A DNA stretch of 64,000 bases from Podocnemis expansa (lineage: Eukaryota > Chordata > Testudines > Podocnemididae). The notes beneath the pieces were generated by a model that saw nothing but the letters and a program-made list of their open reading frames with translations, made no database searches and was not told the origin of the DNA. Location: NCBI GenBank assembly GCA_007922195.1, contig ML681971.1, positions 18,486,369 to 18,550,368 of the forward strand, read 5' to 3'. Below, in pieces: positions 54,908 to 64,000 of the stretch. Within the stretch, counting starts at the first letter, position 1; each line of letters starts with the position of its first letter. Both the position numbers and the translations under genes were made by a program.

Positions 54908-57500
54908 AACTCTTCAGTTCTTGGAATATTCCTGGTTCAAGAGGAGCAGACAAACCTGTGAAAAACTGCACCAAATGAGAACACAGGCCAAGACAAAAAT
55001 CAGTCCAGATGATAAAAAGGATAAACATATTGCTCAGCGCGTTCAACAGATGAAGTTTGAAAGGACCAACCCTCATTTCCCAAATCGCCTCCAAAAACAT
55101 ACAACCAGCATGAGTAGCAGGCTAAGAAAATTTCCATACTAGATGGATTTAACCAAGAAATGGTGTCCATTTCCATAGCTACAGTTAAAAAAGACTAAAA
55201 ACAACCAACCAAATACACACACTGGCAAAACAAGAGCTTCATTCCTAGTCAAACAATATTTTGGGCTTCTGCAGACCAAACAGAAACATTAAAGAAGGCA
55301 CATATCCCTGCAGCAAACACTCCCAACTTTGCCAACTTAGCTGCACAACAGACACCACCAGAGGAATCTAATCAAATCAGCTACTCCATCAAGGGCTTGT
55401 TCACCACCACCACCACCACCTCAGTCTTATATACTGGAAAACAGGACAATCTCTGAGCAATAGAATAAAAGAATAAGTTTGACATCAGAAATTACAACAT
55501 TCAAAAACCAGCAGGGAAACACTTCAACCTCCCTGTTCACTCCATTGATGATTTGTTAATAGCTGCTCTCGAACAAGTGGATAACAAATCAAAGCTTCAA
55601 AGAACTACTGCAGAACTGGAATTCATATGTAGATTTGACACCTTTGCCTCAGGGTTAAATAGAGAGTATGGTTTTTTTGGGTCATCAAAACAACAAGTGA
55701 TTTGACCTCACCTTCCTCTATATGCTGCTTCCCAGTATTTGAGTCTTAACAACTGATCTGTTCTGTCTGAACTGATCCCATGACTTACTCTTCCCTCCAT
55801 TTATTTTCCTCCTATTATGTAAGTTCCCCATCTTCAAAGCATCTGATGAAGTGGAATTTTCTCACACAAACACTCTTGCAATAAATAAATTTGTTAGTCT
55901 TTAAAAGTGCCACAGGACTCCTTGCTTGTTTCCCTGTAGTCTTTCACACCACTCTGATTTTACATCCTTCTCTCCTCCAGGCCTGTTAACCTTCTATTTC
56001 CTATGGTCAGCTACCAACATTAGCCCCAGCAAATCCAAAGCCTGAAGATTGCTATAAAAAAAACCTGATAACATGAATACCCAATAAAGGCAAGAATGAG
56101 GTACTGTATCTTGTCCCTCAGATTGAGGTTATGTCCTCAGTTGGGCATGAAGCTTGTTAATCAGTATGCAATTTCCAGAAAAGTTTAGCCAAGCTACTGC
56201 TATCTCTCTTTTGATCTGCTAGTTGAAGGTTCACACTTAAATTGCACTTGTATTGGCATGTATGCACATCAACAAAGAGGAAATGTTAGCAGGACATGTT
56301 AGCAGCAGAAGAAATCTGCTACAGGTTATCATTAACCAGCAACACACTCCTGCTTTCTGTACAGTAGCTTGCTCAAAATTATTTGGGAAAAGAGTCTTCA
56401 AATTGCTTACTTTTACTAATACGCAAGACACCCCATGGTGAATTACTGAACCATGTCAATTCATAAGCAAACCGTTTTGGAAAACCACAGCAATTGCATC
56501 CAAACATGACCTGAAATAAAACAGAGCTGGCTTTCTCACTACTCCACTGCATATTAATAAACACGCTGCAATATGTGAGCATAATGATATCTTAATGCAG
56601 GAGTCCACCACTTTTTTAATAAGACATGCAACAGCGTTTAAAGAGTTTCTTGTGGATAACTGCAGAGAGACACCCAGCATTTTAAAGCATCCTGGTGGAG
56701 AGAAAACTTCCTGGCAGGGATGCTAGCTCCCTGTCCCACTGCTTCTGTCTGTGATTCCCACCCACCACATACCTCCCTATCAGCCCATTTCCCTACTTGG
56801 CCCCCTCCTTTCATCCACACAGTCCTCTCTTTGCTTGACCTCTCTACAGCTGCATCTCCCCACCCCACTCAGCCTCCTCCATCACTCACCACTTCCAGCC
56901 CTCTTCTCCTCCCTGCTCGCCCCAATCAACACTGCCTACCAGATCCTTCCTTTCCCCTGCAGCTGTCGCTAGCCACCTGGGGGGAGGGTGTGGAAGAGAG
57001 GAACAGGACCAAGTGATGGGAAGAGAGGGACACAGCAGCAAGTGAAACAAGCAGGGGAAGGATCAGGTCTGGAGTGGAGCAGGGGTGGGGCCCAAGCAGA
57101 GTGTGGGCCTTGGAGAGAGTTTTAAGACCAGGCTTTAAGGCCAGTGGGTTTTATGGTCTGTTGCAGACCCCCACCTTCTGCACTCAGAATGCCAGAGTGG
57201 GGAAACAGACTTGACAGTGTCACCAAGCGAGGAGCTGAGCAGGTGTTAATACGAATATACCAAGACCAGAAAGCTAGGTATTCTGGTGTTATCATATGTC
57301 AGGTGCAATAGTTGCAAAAGAAATTAAGTGACCCTGAAGCACTCAGTGTACCCACAACAGGAGAGACATTGCAAGGAGAGAGGAAGGGAAAGGTGGAGTA
57401 GAAACCACCCCTTTCCAAGTCTAGTGGAGTAAAGCATGGAAGACGTGAGGTAAGAGATGACTACCTCTTACAATGCAGGGTGTGAGCAGGTACTCAAACC
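54908..57500. other. Region upstream of PIMREG start
   Basis: Presumably holds the PIMREG 5' untranslated exon and promoter, which I cannot place; no clear CpG island or TATA box was seen. A Penelope-like copy is at 55842-55940. A pyrimidine-rich stretch (56720-56960) followed by a purine-rich stretch (56985-57120) is notable. Bases 57150-57500 show nothing recognised. Confidence 0.5.
55842..55940 (+). repeat. Penelope-like repeat with hammerhead-like core
   Basis: Reads GCATCTGATGAAGTGGAATT, then TTCTCACACAAACACTCTTG, CAATAAATAAATTTGTTAGT and CTTTAAAAGTGCCACAGGAC. The CTGATGA core is intact, but the paired hairpin and the GAAA position are degenerate. Confidence 0.7.
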
Positions 57501-57683
57501 TGCATCAGAAATGAGTGCCTAGCTGGCGCTATAGCAATTACATGAACTGGCCGTGGCAGTGGCCTCCTGTGGCCTTGTAGGCATCCCTGAGGCCAACATG
57601 GCCTTCTTGAAGGCATTGTGACGCTCCCATACTGTGCGAGGGGGAGCTGTCAGCACCTGTGGTGTTGCACTGACAATAGCAAA

Positions 57684-57733
57684 TATTATTACTGCTACTA
57701 CTATTATTATCATCATCATCACCCCCCCCCCCC
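57684..57733 (+). repeat. ATT/ATC microsatellite and C-run
   Basis: TATTATTACTGCTACTACTA, then TTATTATTATCATCATCATC, directly followed by a run of about 13 C. The - strand frame spanning this (57519-57839) is composition-driven. Confidence 0.85.
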
Positions 57734-60077
57734 AGCCTGATGCTTGGTAATTCACTTCCGGAACAAAGCTGAGGGAACTCAAGTACAAAGACTGCCGTAA
57801 TGAAGGATGGAGTTTGAGAGAGAGGCTCATGTCCTCCAAAAAGGGACCAGAAAAGTAGTCCTCAGTATCTATCTAGTCTTCGGAATCTGTGACCTTGCAT
57901 CATGCAAGGGCCACAATGGTGTCGGCTTGACAACAGCACGCCCACCCTAAGATGACCGGAGTCCAGGAATGTGGGTACTGGAGTTGAGGTCTACCAAAGT
58001 GGGGGGGATGATGAGGAAGATCTCTGGGATCTAGGAGATAAGGAAGGGGAAAGTTTCCTTCTGGCGAGAGTGGGGCGAGGCTGTGTCACCCTGATCTGGT
58101 GCAGCCTTGACCCTACCCACTGAGTCATTTTTCAGTCTCTCTTTTTATTCTCTCTCACCCCCCCCCTTTTTTTTTAAGCCAAAAAGGAAGGAGAATGACC
58201 TTTAGCGAGGGTCAGCTGGTTTTTCAAGGACCCAGGTCAGTACTTGGAATGTCTGGGACAGGGCTGTTAGCAGGAGCTGTCAATTGTTGAAGGGATTTCC
58301 AACCCGATTAATATAGGAGCTTAAATACTCTGAAGAACGGCTACTAAGGCTCAAGGGGGTCTTCAGATGGGGGGAAAGGGGAGGGGTTGTACTTGATCAG
58401 ACCCCTGAGAGAAAGACCTCCAGAGCTGTCGTAAGGGGTGACCATGACGCTATGGTCACCCTTAGGGAAGAGATCTACTGGGAAGGCACCTACTGGATAG
58501 GAAACTCCAGGGAGAAGCGTTTAGGCCCATACTCATACTGAGCATGCATAACTGATCTCTGGGTCAGTATCAGAGGGACAATTAACCAACAACAGACGGA
58601 AATCTGTCAGACGTACAGGAAAAGGGGGAAGGAGAAGCGGGTAGTCCAAACGTTACACCGACCTCAATAGGAAGAGAAAAGGCAGACAAACCCCGGCGAT
58701 ATCGAGTTTGTTCTGTTGGTAGGGTAGCACCCCAAGTGCATTCACAGCACCCGTAAGTGCCCACTCTGTATACATGCAATCATCCCTCGGGAAACGGAGT
58801 TCAGGGCCATGGGAACTGAAATCTGAGGTTGTTGGATAGATAGCTCCTGTGACGTACCCCAGGGTCCAGGCTATGGTAGTAGGGGACGAGGGATCACTTC
58901 CCCACTAAAGTTTTAAATAGTCTTTTTCCTAGTATGAATAATGGATAGGTAGGGAGGACTGGGCTGGGGCTCTATTATCATGATACCTGTTCCAAGGGTG
59001 CTCACCAAAGAAGCTATCTACAAGCTAATGGAAACATGGTTTTGGGAGAGGTTACCCCCTTATTGAGAATCACAAGCAACTGACCCAAAATGTCTGTGTC
59101 TAAAGGCCAGGTGCCGACATCTCCACCTGGCGCTGGACGAGACAATCTCAAGTTGGCCCGTGCCATGAGCCCAAAAAGGGCGTTAGACACCACTGAGCAA
59201 AGGAAGTCTCCTTTAGCATCCCTATTGAGGATCATCCAAGCACAGGCTTGTCTGCGCTCGGTGGTGTAAAAATGAGTGACATGAAAGGGTTGAGTAAAGG
59301 AGAGTGAAGGCTCCACCCAACCCTGCAGGGAGAAGCACCAATGCCCTCCTGTGAAGAGGGAGCAAGGAATCATAACCCTTCTGGGAAGAGGGCCTCTTGG
59401 ACGTCTGACTCAAGGACGCAAGGGGCCAGAATTAAGGTCTTACGGAAAATAAGCATGTGCACCTTCCTGGTATGGGGAAGAGTATTTAGGAGAAAAATCC
59501 CTCAGTCTACCTCAGGAAGCGCTGAGGGAGAGGCTACGTACCCTCCAATATTTGCAGAATCCTTTGTTTCTGGCCTGTGTGTTCCCAAGGGGAAGCGAAA
59601 GAGGCATCCTGCGGATAAGCGGGGCGGGGGGGAGGGCGCGGGTGTGCCCCACTGAAAGGAGAGTCAGAAAGATATACAGCATGGCACAGGGAAGAAGCAA
59701 GCTTCCTCCAACTATTGACCGTGGTAAACGAGAGTATAACGAGGCCAGGGGAGCCAAAACAATTAGGTGATGACAGGCTGATACCCCATCACATCAAGGC
59801 AGAGGTAAGGTGCCCAGGGGTAAACAGGGGACCTTGCCTGAAGTTAAAGCAGTCCATCAGCCGGAGGGGTGGTTCCTGAGTCAGAGGGTACCCCATAGGG
59901 TATGGATTCTCAGGAGGTGAACTTTGTGACACCAACCTGGGTTGGCTATGAATAGCTACCCCTGGATGAAGGGCTGGGCGCCCTCCTGCGAGTGAGAGGT
60001 GGATGGGGGATGGGAGGAATTCCCCTAACTGGGACTCAGACCCATGATGCGGTGGTGGGAGTGTCGAGTCCTATGCA
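57734..60077. other. Unassigned region next to DIRS-like element D
   Basis: G-rich on the + strand (C-rich on the -), with the same compositional style as the interior of element C. It may be the decayed 3' interior of element D. The longest frame (59373-59014, - strand, 119 codons) has no family I recognise. The internal complementary region and right terminal repeat found in A, B and C are not seen here. Confidence 0.4.
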
Positions 60078-60111
60078 GTGGCCCAAAGGAAGGGTGAGTC
60101 AGGGCTGGATG

Positions 60112-60903
60112 TTACACCTTATGGGGGTGGAGGGTGGGCAAGGGGCCTAGAGGGGAGGACACCCAAATTCTTAACCTCCCACCAAGAGTCATGGGCAGTA
60201 CCCAGGACAGCATCTGTCTCCGGTGGGAAGAGAGCTTCGCCATCAAAGGGGAGGTCAAACGCTCCTGTTTGGAGGCCAGGGGTACCCTCACCTCTCGCAG
60301 CCAAGCTGTGCATCGCAGTGTCACTGCTGAGGCCATTGTGTGGGAGGCTGCATCTACAGCATCCCAAGCCAATAGCAGGAGGTCCTGGGATGCTACCCGG
60401 CCTTCCTCGAGGAAGGCATCATACTTCTCCCTTGTTTGGTGGGAATAGGTGTCTGAACTCATTCACTGACTCCCAGACATCTAACATATATCAGCCCACC
60501 AGGGCCTGGTTGTTAGTGATGCGTAACTGGAAGGCGGAGGACAAATACACCTTCCAACCCAGAAGATCTAATTCCCTGCCAGGAGAGGGTCAGGGGGAAA
60601 CTTGCCCCGGGTCCAGTGCCACTTCCACCACCGCTCAAGATGGAACTGGGTGGTGGGTGAAAGAAGGAAATTCCAACCCTGGGATTCGATATTTGAGGCC
60701 CACTGTGTCCGACACCAGGGAAATACAACCCGGTCTTTCCCAGCGTGAGGAGGCAAGGTCCCACACTCTAGAGTGGAGGGGAACAGTGATGGGTTCCGCT
60801 GACATAAACACAGGCCTAAAGAGATTATCAGAGGGCCCTTCAAACGTCTGTACCTCCATCCCCACATGGACTGAAACCAGCACAAGAGGTCAAGGTGCGC
60901 CAA
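60112..60903 (-). pseudogene. DIRS-like gag C-terminal part (element D)
   Basis: The frame 60462-60112 contains REKYDAFLEEGRVASQDLLL then AWDAVDAASHTMASAVTLRC, the same helical segment as element C at 29724-30149. Upstream frames include SLVSDTVGLKYRIPGLEF (60883-60635), matching element C's SVPLVSDMASMKYRVSES. At least one frame change separates them. Confidence 0.6.
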
Positions 60904-61423
60904 GAGATTCCCCCGTACAGGAACAAGACACCGGATTTAAGACTCTAGCCAGTGCCGAGGTGGGCAAAGTGGTCTCTTGGGGGGGACCATTCATGAGGTT
61001 GGTACCAAAATGATGGCGGTGCTGGAGGTCGGTGACGAGGCCGTTTAGTTCCCCTCTTGAAACACCCTTCCCTGGACTGGAAGAGGGGGAGACCCCTCGG
61101 GACCACAAAGATGGTGCCAGGCACGGCAAAGAGACATGGTACCAGGGAGAAGACTTGACGGTACTGGAACTCTGAGGGGTGGGAGATTCTGGTGCTAGGG
61201 AACTCGGCACCGAGACCGGAGACAGCATTCAGTGCTGCTTTCGGTGCACCCAGACATTTGAAATGAAGGTTGGCTTACCCCTTCCTTTAGCGGGTACCAG
61301 GGAGGGTGAAGTAGGCAATAAGAGGGGTGCCTTCACTGCCTCAAATGCCTCTGGAGTCGTTGGAAGTGGTACTGACTCCTCCCGGTCCCAGGGGGAACCC
61401 TGTGTGGGCGACCAGGAGTGGTG

Positions 61424-61756
61424 TCAACGCCACGATACTGACACCAGTACTGAGCTCGTCTTGCGTCCCCTGGGGGAGCGGTGCTGGGAAGGCTCTAGCG
61501 CCAAGCCAGCATGTGGTACTGCACGAGACCCCAAAGCCTCAGGGGTAGGCTGACGCACTTGCCCTGAGATCAATGCACAGCACCTTTGCTCCCTGTCCTT
61601 GATTGTCCTAGGCTTAAAGGACAGACAGATGGAGCAGATGACCAAATGGGCTTCGCCCAGGCACTGGAGGCACATCTCATGGGGATCATCCCGCAGGAAG
61701 GCCTTGCCACTTGCAGCACAAGGTTTAAACCCTGGCATAGAGGACAGCAGTGTCAT
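61424..61756 (-). pseudogene. DIRS-like gag N-terminal frame (element D)
   Basis: An open frame of 110 codons starting MTLLSSMPGFKPCAASGKAF then DDPHEMCLQCLGEAHLV and CSICLSFKPRTIKDREQR. The shared start is the internal MPGFKPC. The second Cys of the first C-x2-C pair is replaced by Ser, so the first zinc ligand pair is broken. Confidence 0.65.
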
Positions 61757-62090
61757 TGCTCTGAAGCCAAGTGCTCAAGAGAGGAAATGCTCTTTGGTGA
61801 AACTAGGTCCATGAAAAGGTGTTCCCAATTGAGCGGAAGGCTCATAAAGAGAGAAAACAGGCTGCTTGCTAACGCAAGGACCGGGCCATTCCAAGACCCG
61901 TCACTGAGGCGGACAAAATGGAACTGGGGAGGGGTCGGGTGGTGCCCACATACGTAGCCACGGGGCGGTGCAGAGGGTGATGGCTGCCAGCCCTCTTCTG
62001 ACAGGCTAGGGCAAAAAGATTGTGACCAATCGTGTGCTGTGAGACGGATACACCTATTACTAAATGTATCAGAGCAGCGCTCGAAGAACT

Positions 62091-62718
62091 ACTGCGTCCC
62101 AGAGCAGAGTGAAACTGTGAACCAACACAGGTTCTAACAAGGTCCCCATCTGAAGGCGAGTGGATAGCCCCATTGTGTTGAAGCCTTATGCACAGTGACA
62201 GGGGGCACCAGACCAGGCAGGAAGGACTACCACCCCTTCAGTCACAATATTGTGGACAATTGTGTGGTCATGGAAACTCATGCAGACTCAGGGAGCAGAT
62301 GAAATGCAGAGGTGAAAGTGGAACCTAGAGGGGCTGCTTCAGTTCCTGGGATTTGGCAGAGGAGAAGGGAGCTGGACCTTGAGGGACTTGGACAGGCTCA
62401 GCAGCAGATAGGAACTTCCAGGACCTCTCTTTCCAGTCTGGTATTCTCTCTTCTCCTTCCCCTGTCCCAACACTTCCATCTCATTTCTCCACCCAGTCAC
62501 CCCCCCAATTGCAAGAAGCTCCCACACATACCCTCCAGGCTACTACATGCCATTTTAGAGACTTCACATACTTCCTGATCTCAGACAGGAGTATGGCATG
62601 TGGGATCACCCTCTGCACGTTCCATGTAGGTGATCGCAAATTAGATGTGTAGATTTGAGATGCAATAGAAGCCCCAAGAGAAAGGATGAAAGCCATGAGG
62701 GACTCCCACCCCTACAGC
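62091..62718. other. Unassigned spacer
   Basis: Ordinary sequence between element D and the right-edge repeat, with a C/T-rich patch near 62430-62510. No gene or repeat was recognised. Confidence 0.5.
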
Positions 62719-63089
62719 CAGAGCCATCCCTAGGATATGGCGAGCAGGGCAGCCGCCCAGGGCCCCGCAGGGCCCTCACTGCTGCACCCCTATGCCAGGG
62801 ACTGGCATGACTCAGTCTCCCGTGGGGAGCCCCAAATGTTTTTCACCAGCAGATGCAGAATAGCTCAGCCACCTGCTGCCCCTCCCCCTGGAGCCTGCAC
62901 CTGAGCGATTAGCTGGAGGGGAGAGAGAGGTTTAACCCTTTCCTCCTCCAGCAGACACTGGTAGCACCAGGCCAGGGAACACACAGCCAGGTAAGTACTG
63001 TGGGGAGGCATGGGGTGTGGTGGGACCCTGAGCCTGAGCCAAGGGGGAAGTTGGCTAGGGATCTTCTGCCCCCCCCACCCCCCAACCCA

Positions 63090-63335
63090 AAGGCCCTGGG
63101 TCAGGCCAGCAGCCAGGCTGGAAGTAGGGGTCTGGGGGACCTGGGAATCCAGGACTCCCTACAGGCCCCAGATCTCACCAGGCCAATGTGGGGCAGGTGG
63201 CCAGGGATCAGACCCACCTGGGCCTTGGGTCAGGCCAGTGGCCAGGCTGGAGGGGACTAAGGATCCCGGACTCTCCCTGGGTCTGAAGTCACATTTGGCT
63301 AAAGGGGGGCAGGTAGACCAGGGATCATACTGGTG
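63090..63335 (+). repeat. Two tandem units of about 125 bp
   Basis: Unit 1 (about 63094-63218) and unit 2 (about 63223-63330) share CTGGGTCAGGCCAGCAGCCA / TTGGGTCAGGCCAGTGGCCA, GGCTGGA, a GGACTC block, a ligand-like TCACATTTGG/TCACCAGGCC stretch and GGGGCAGGTGGCCAGGGATC / GGGGCAGGTAGACCAGGGAT. Confidence 0.7.
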
Positions 63336-63424
63336 GCCAGGCAAGAGGAGGTTGGGCGGCCCAGGAAGCCCCACCACCACCCATACCCTAGGATGGCAGG
63401 CAGGCTGGGCCAAGGAGTGACCCC

Positions 63425-64000
63425 CCCCCCCACTGCCCCGCCAGATGGTGAGGCTAGATAGCAGGCAGGGCCAGGGTCATTTCCACCTAGCCCAGGTGGC
63501 AGGGCTGGGGGGCCCAGGAGGCAGGGTAGGCCAAGGGTCACCTCCCACAAGCCCAGGTGGTGAAGCTGGGTGGGCAAGCCAGGCCACAGGCCCCCCCCAC
63601 CCTTTCCACAAGCCCAGGCAATGAGGCTGGGGGAGACCTGGCTAGTGGTCACCCCACAAGCTTAGGTGGCGTGGCTGGGCCGCCAGCAGGTGGGCTGGGC
63701 CATGGGTCACCTCCCCTAAGCCCAGGTGGCAAGGTCAAGGTCGCCCCCTCCTCCCCAATGCTCAGGGGATGAGCCCCAGGGGGCAGACCTGGGTGCAATC
63801 ATTCCCTTCCAAAGCCAAGGTGGCAGGGCTGGGGGGGCACAGGGGCCTGGCGTTGTCCACCACAAGCCCAGGCAGTGAGGTCAGGGGCCAGGCATCATCT
63901 GCACGCACCACTCCGCCAAGCCCAAGTGGGGATGCTAACAGACCGGCTGGACCAGGGGTTGTTTACCCCTGCCACCAGCCCGGGTGGCTAGGCTAAGATC
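63425..64000 (+). repeat. Minisatellite, unit about 60-70 bp, running off the window
   Basis: About nine imperfect units, each with CACAAGCCCAGGTGGC, AAGGCTGGGGGG, CAGGCTGGGCCAGGGGTCAC or close variants. Anchor copies of AAGCCCAGGTGG-like text begin near 63489, 63550, 63609, 63657, 63717, 63812, 63865, 63919 and 63975. It is GC-rich; the open frames across it are artefacts. Confidence 0.7.

Larger units (their letters stand above)
60078..62090 (-). mobile_element. DIRS-like element D, truncated
   Basis: Reading the - strand from 62090: GTTCTTCGAGCGCTGCTCTG, then AATAGGTGTATCCG, GACCAATCG-type and TAGCCTGTCAGAAGAGGGCT blocks. This is the left terminal repeat shared with A, B and C. Gag N-terminal (61756) and C-terminal (60462-60112) parts follow. 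No reverse transcriptase, RNase H or recombinase and no right terminus are recognised. The 3' boundary is therefore uncertain and may extend into 57.7-60.1 kb. Confidence 0.65.
62719..64000. mobile_element. hAT-like element start with minisatellite interior, cut by the window edge
   Basis: CAGAGCCATCCCTAGG at 62719 resembles the CAGGGCCATCC end of the element at 850-1385. It is followed by GCAGGGCAGCCGCCCAGGGC, a GC-rich family body. The candidate 8-mer before it is CCTACAGC. No matching right end is seen before 64000. The interior becomes tandemly repeated from about 63090. Confidence 0.5.

Noticed and set aside
57519..57839. 106-codon - strand frame
   Set aside because: It runs through an ATT/ATC microsatellite and C-run, so part of it is low-complexity, and no family was seen.
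59014..59373. 119-codon - strand frame with a protein-like appearance
   Set aside because: No recognised motif. It lies in unassigned, possibly element-derived DNA, so a gene call is not supported.
60078..61013. 311-codon + strand frame, the longest in the window
   Set aside because: It is antisense to the DIRS-like gag C-terminal part of element D, which is recognisable on the - strand and matches element C. The + frame has no family match.
63000..63996. Tandem repeats considered as a CRISPR-like array
   Set aside because: Units are imperfect, contiguous and GC-rich without unique spacers, in a vertebrate genome; it is a minisatellite.

Overview
This is vertebrate nuclear DNA: exons separated by long introns with GT-AG borders, and a dense load of interspersed repeats. 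The repeat mix suggests a non-avian sauropsid, most likely a turtle. It includes DIRS-type tyrosine-recombinase retrotransposons, a Penelope-like short repeat, hAT miniature elements and MIR/LINE fossils. The species call is inference from repeat types, not from a diagnostic gene.

Two protein-coding genes are present, in convergent orientation. On the + strand, bases 567-37799 carry the last eight coding exons of PITPNM3 (membrane-associated phosphatidylinositol transfer protein 3, Nir1): the end of the DDHD region, the LNS2 domain and the basic C-terminal tail. A roughly 5-kb 3' untranslated region follows, to a polyadenylation signal at 42807. On the - strand, bases 54907-51935 carry three coding exons of PIMREG (FAM64A/CATS), a mitotic regulator. 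The two genes are also neighbours on human 17p13, so the synteny supports both identifications. The first PITPNM3 exons lie upstream of the window. The last PIMREG coding exon was not found with confidence.

Most of the length is transposon. The 18.1-kb PITPNM3 intron (7817-25943) holds two DIRS-like elements: a gag-only derivative (A, about 10760-13150) and a long copy (B, about 16953-24510) with gag, reverse transcriptase, RNase H and tyrosine-recombinase segments in order. Element B is broken by frameshifts and by two LTR-like insertions, one of which carries a further small DNA element. The next intron holds a third DIRS derivative (C, about 27951-32975). A fourth (D, - strand, about 60078-62090) lies beyond PIMREG.

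Six or seven hAT-type miniature elements, most with visible 8-bp target-site duplications, are scattered through the window; three lie within 1.2 kb near 48 kb. A GC-rich, CpG-containing block at 43.5-44.1 kb and a minisatellite at the right edge (63.0-64.0 kb) are the other notable regions. No tRNA, rRNA, CRISPR array or prokaryotic feature was seen.
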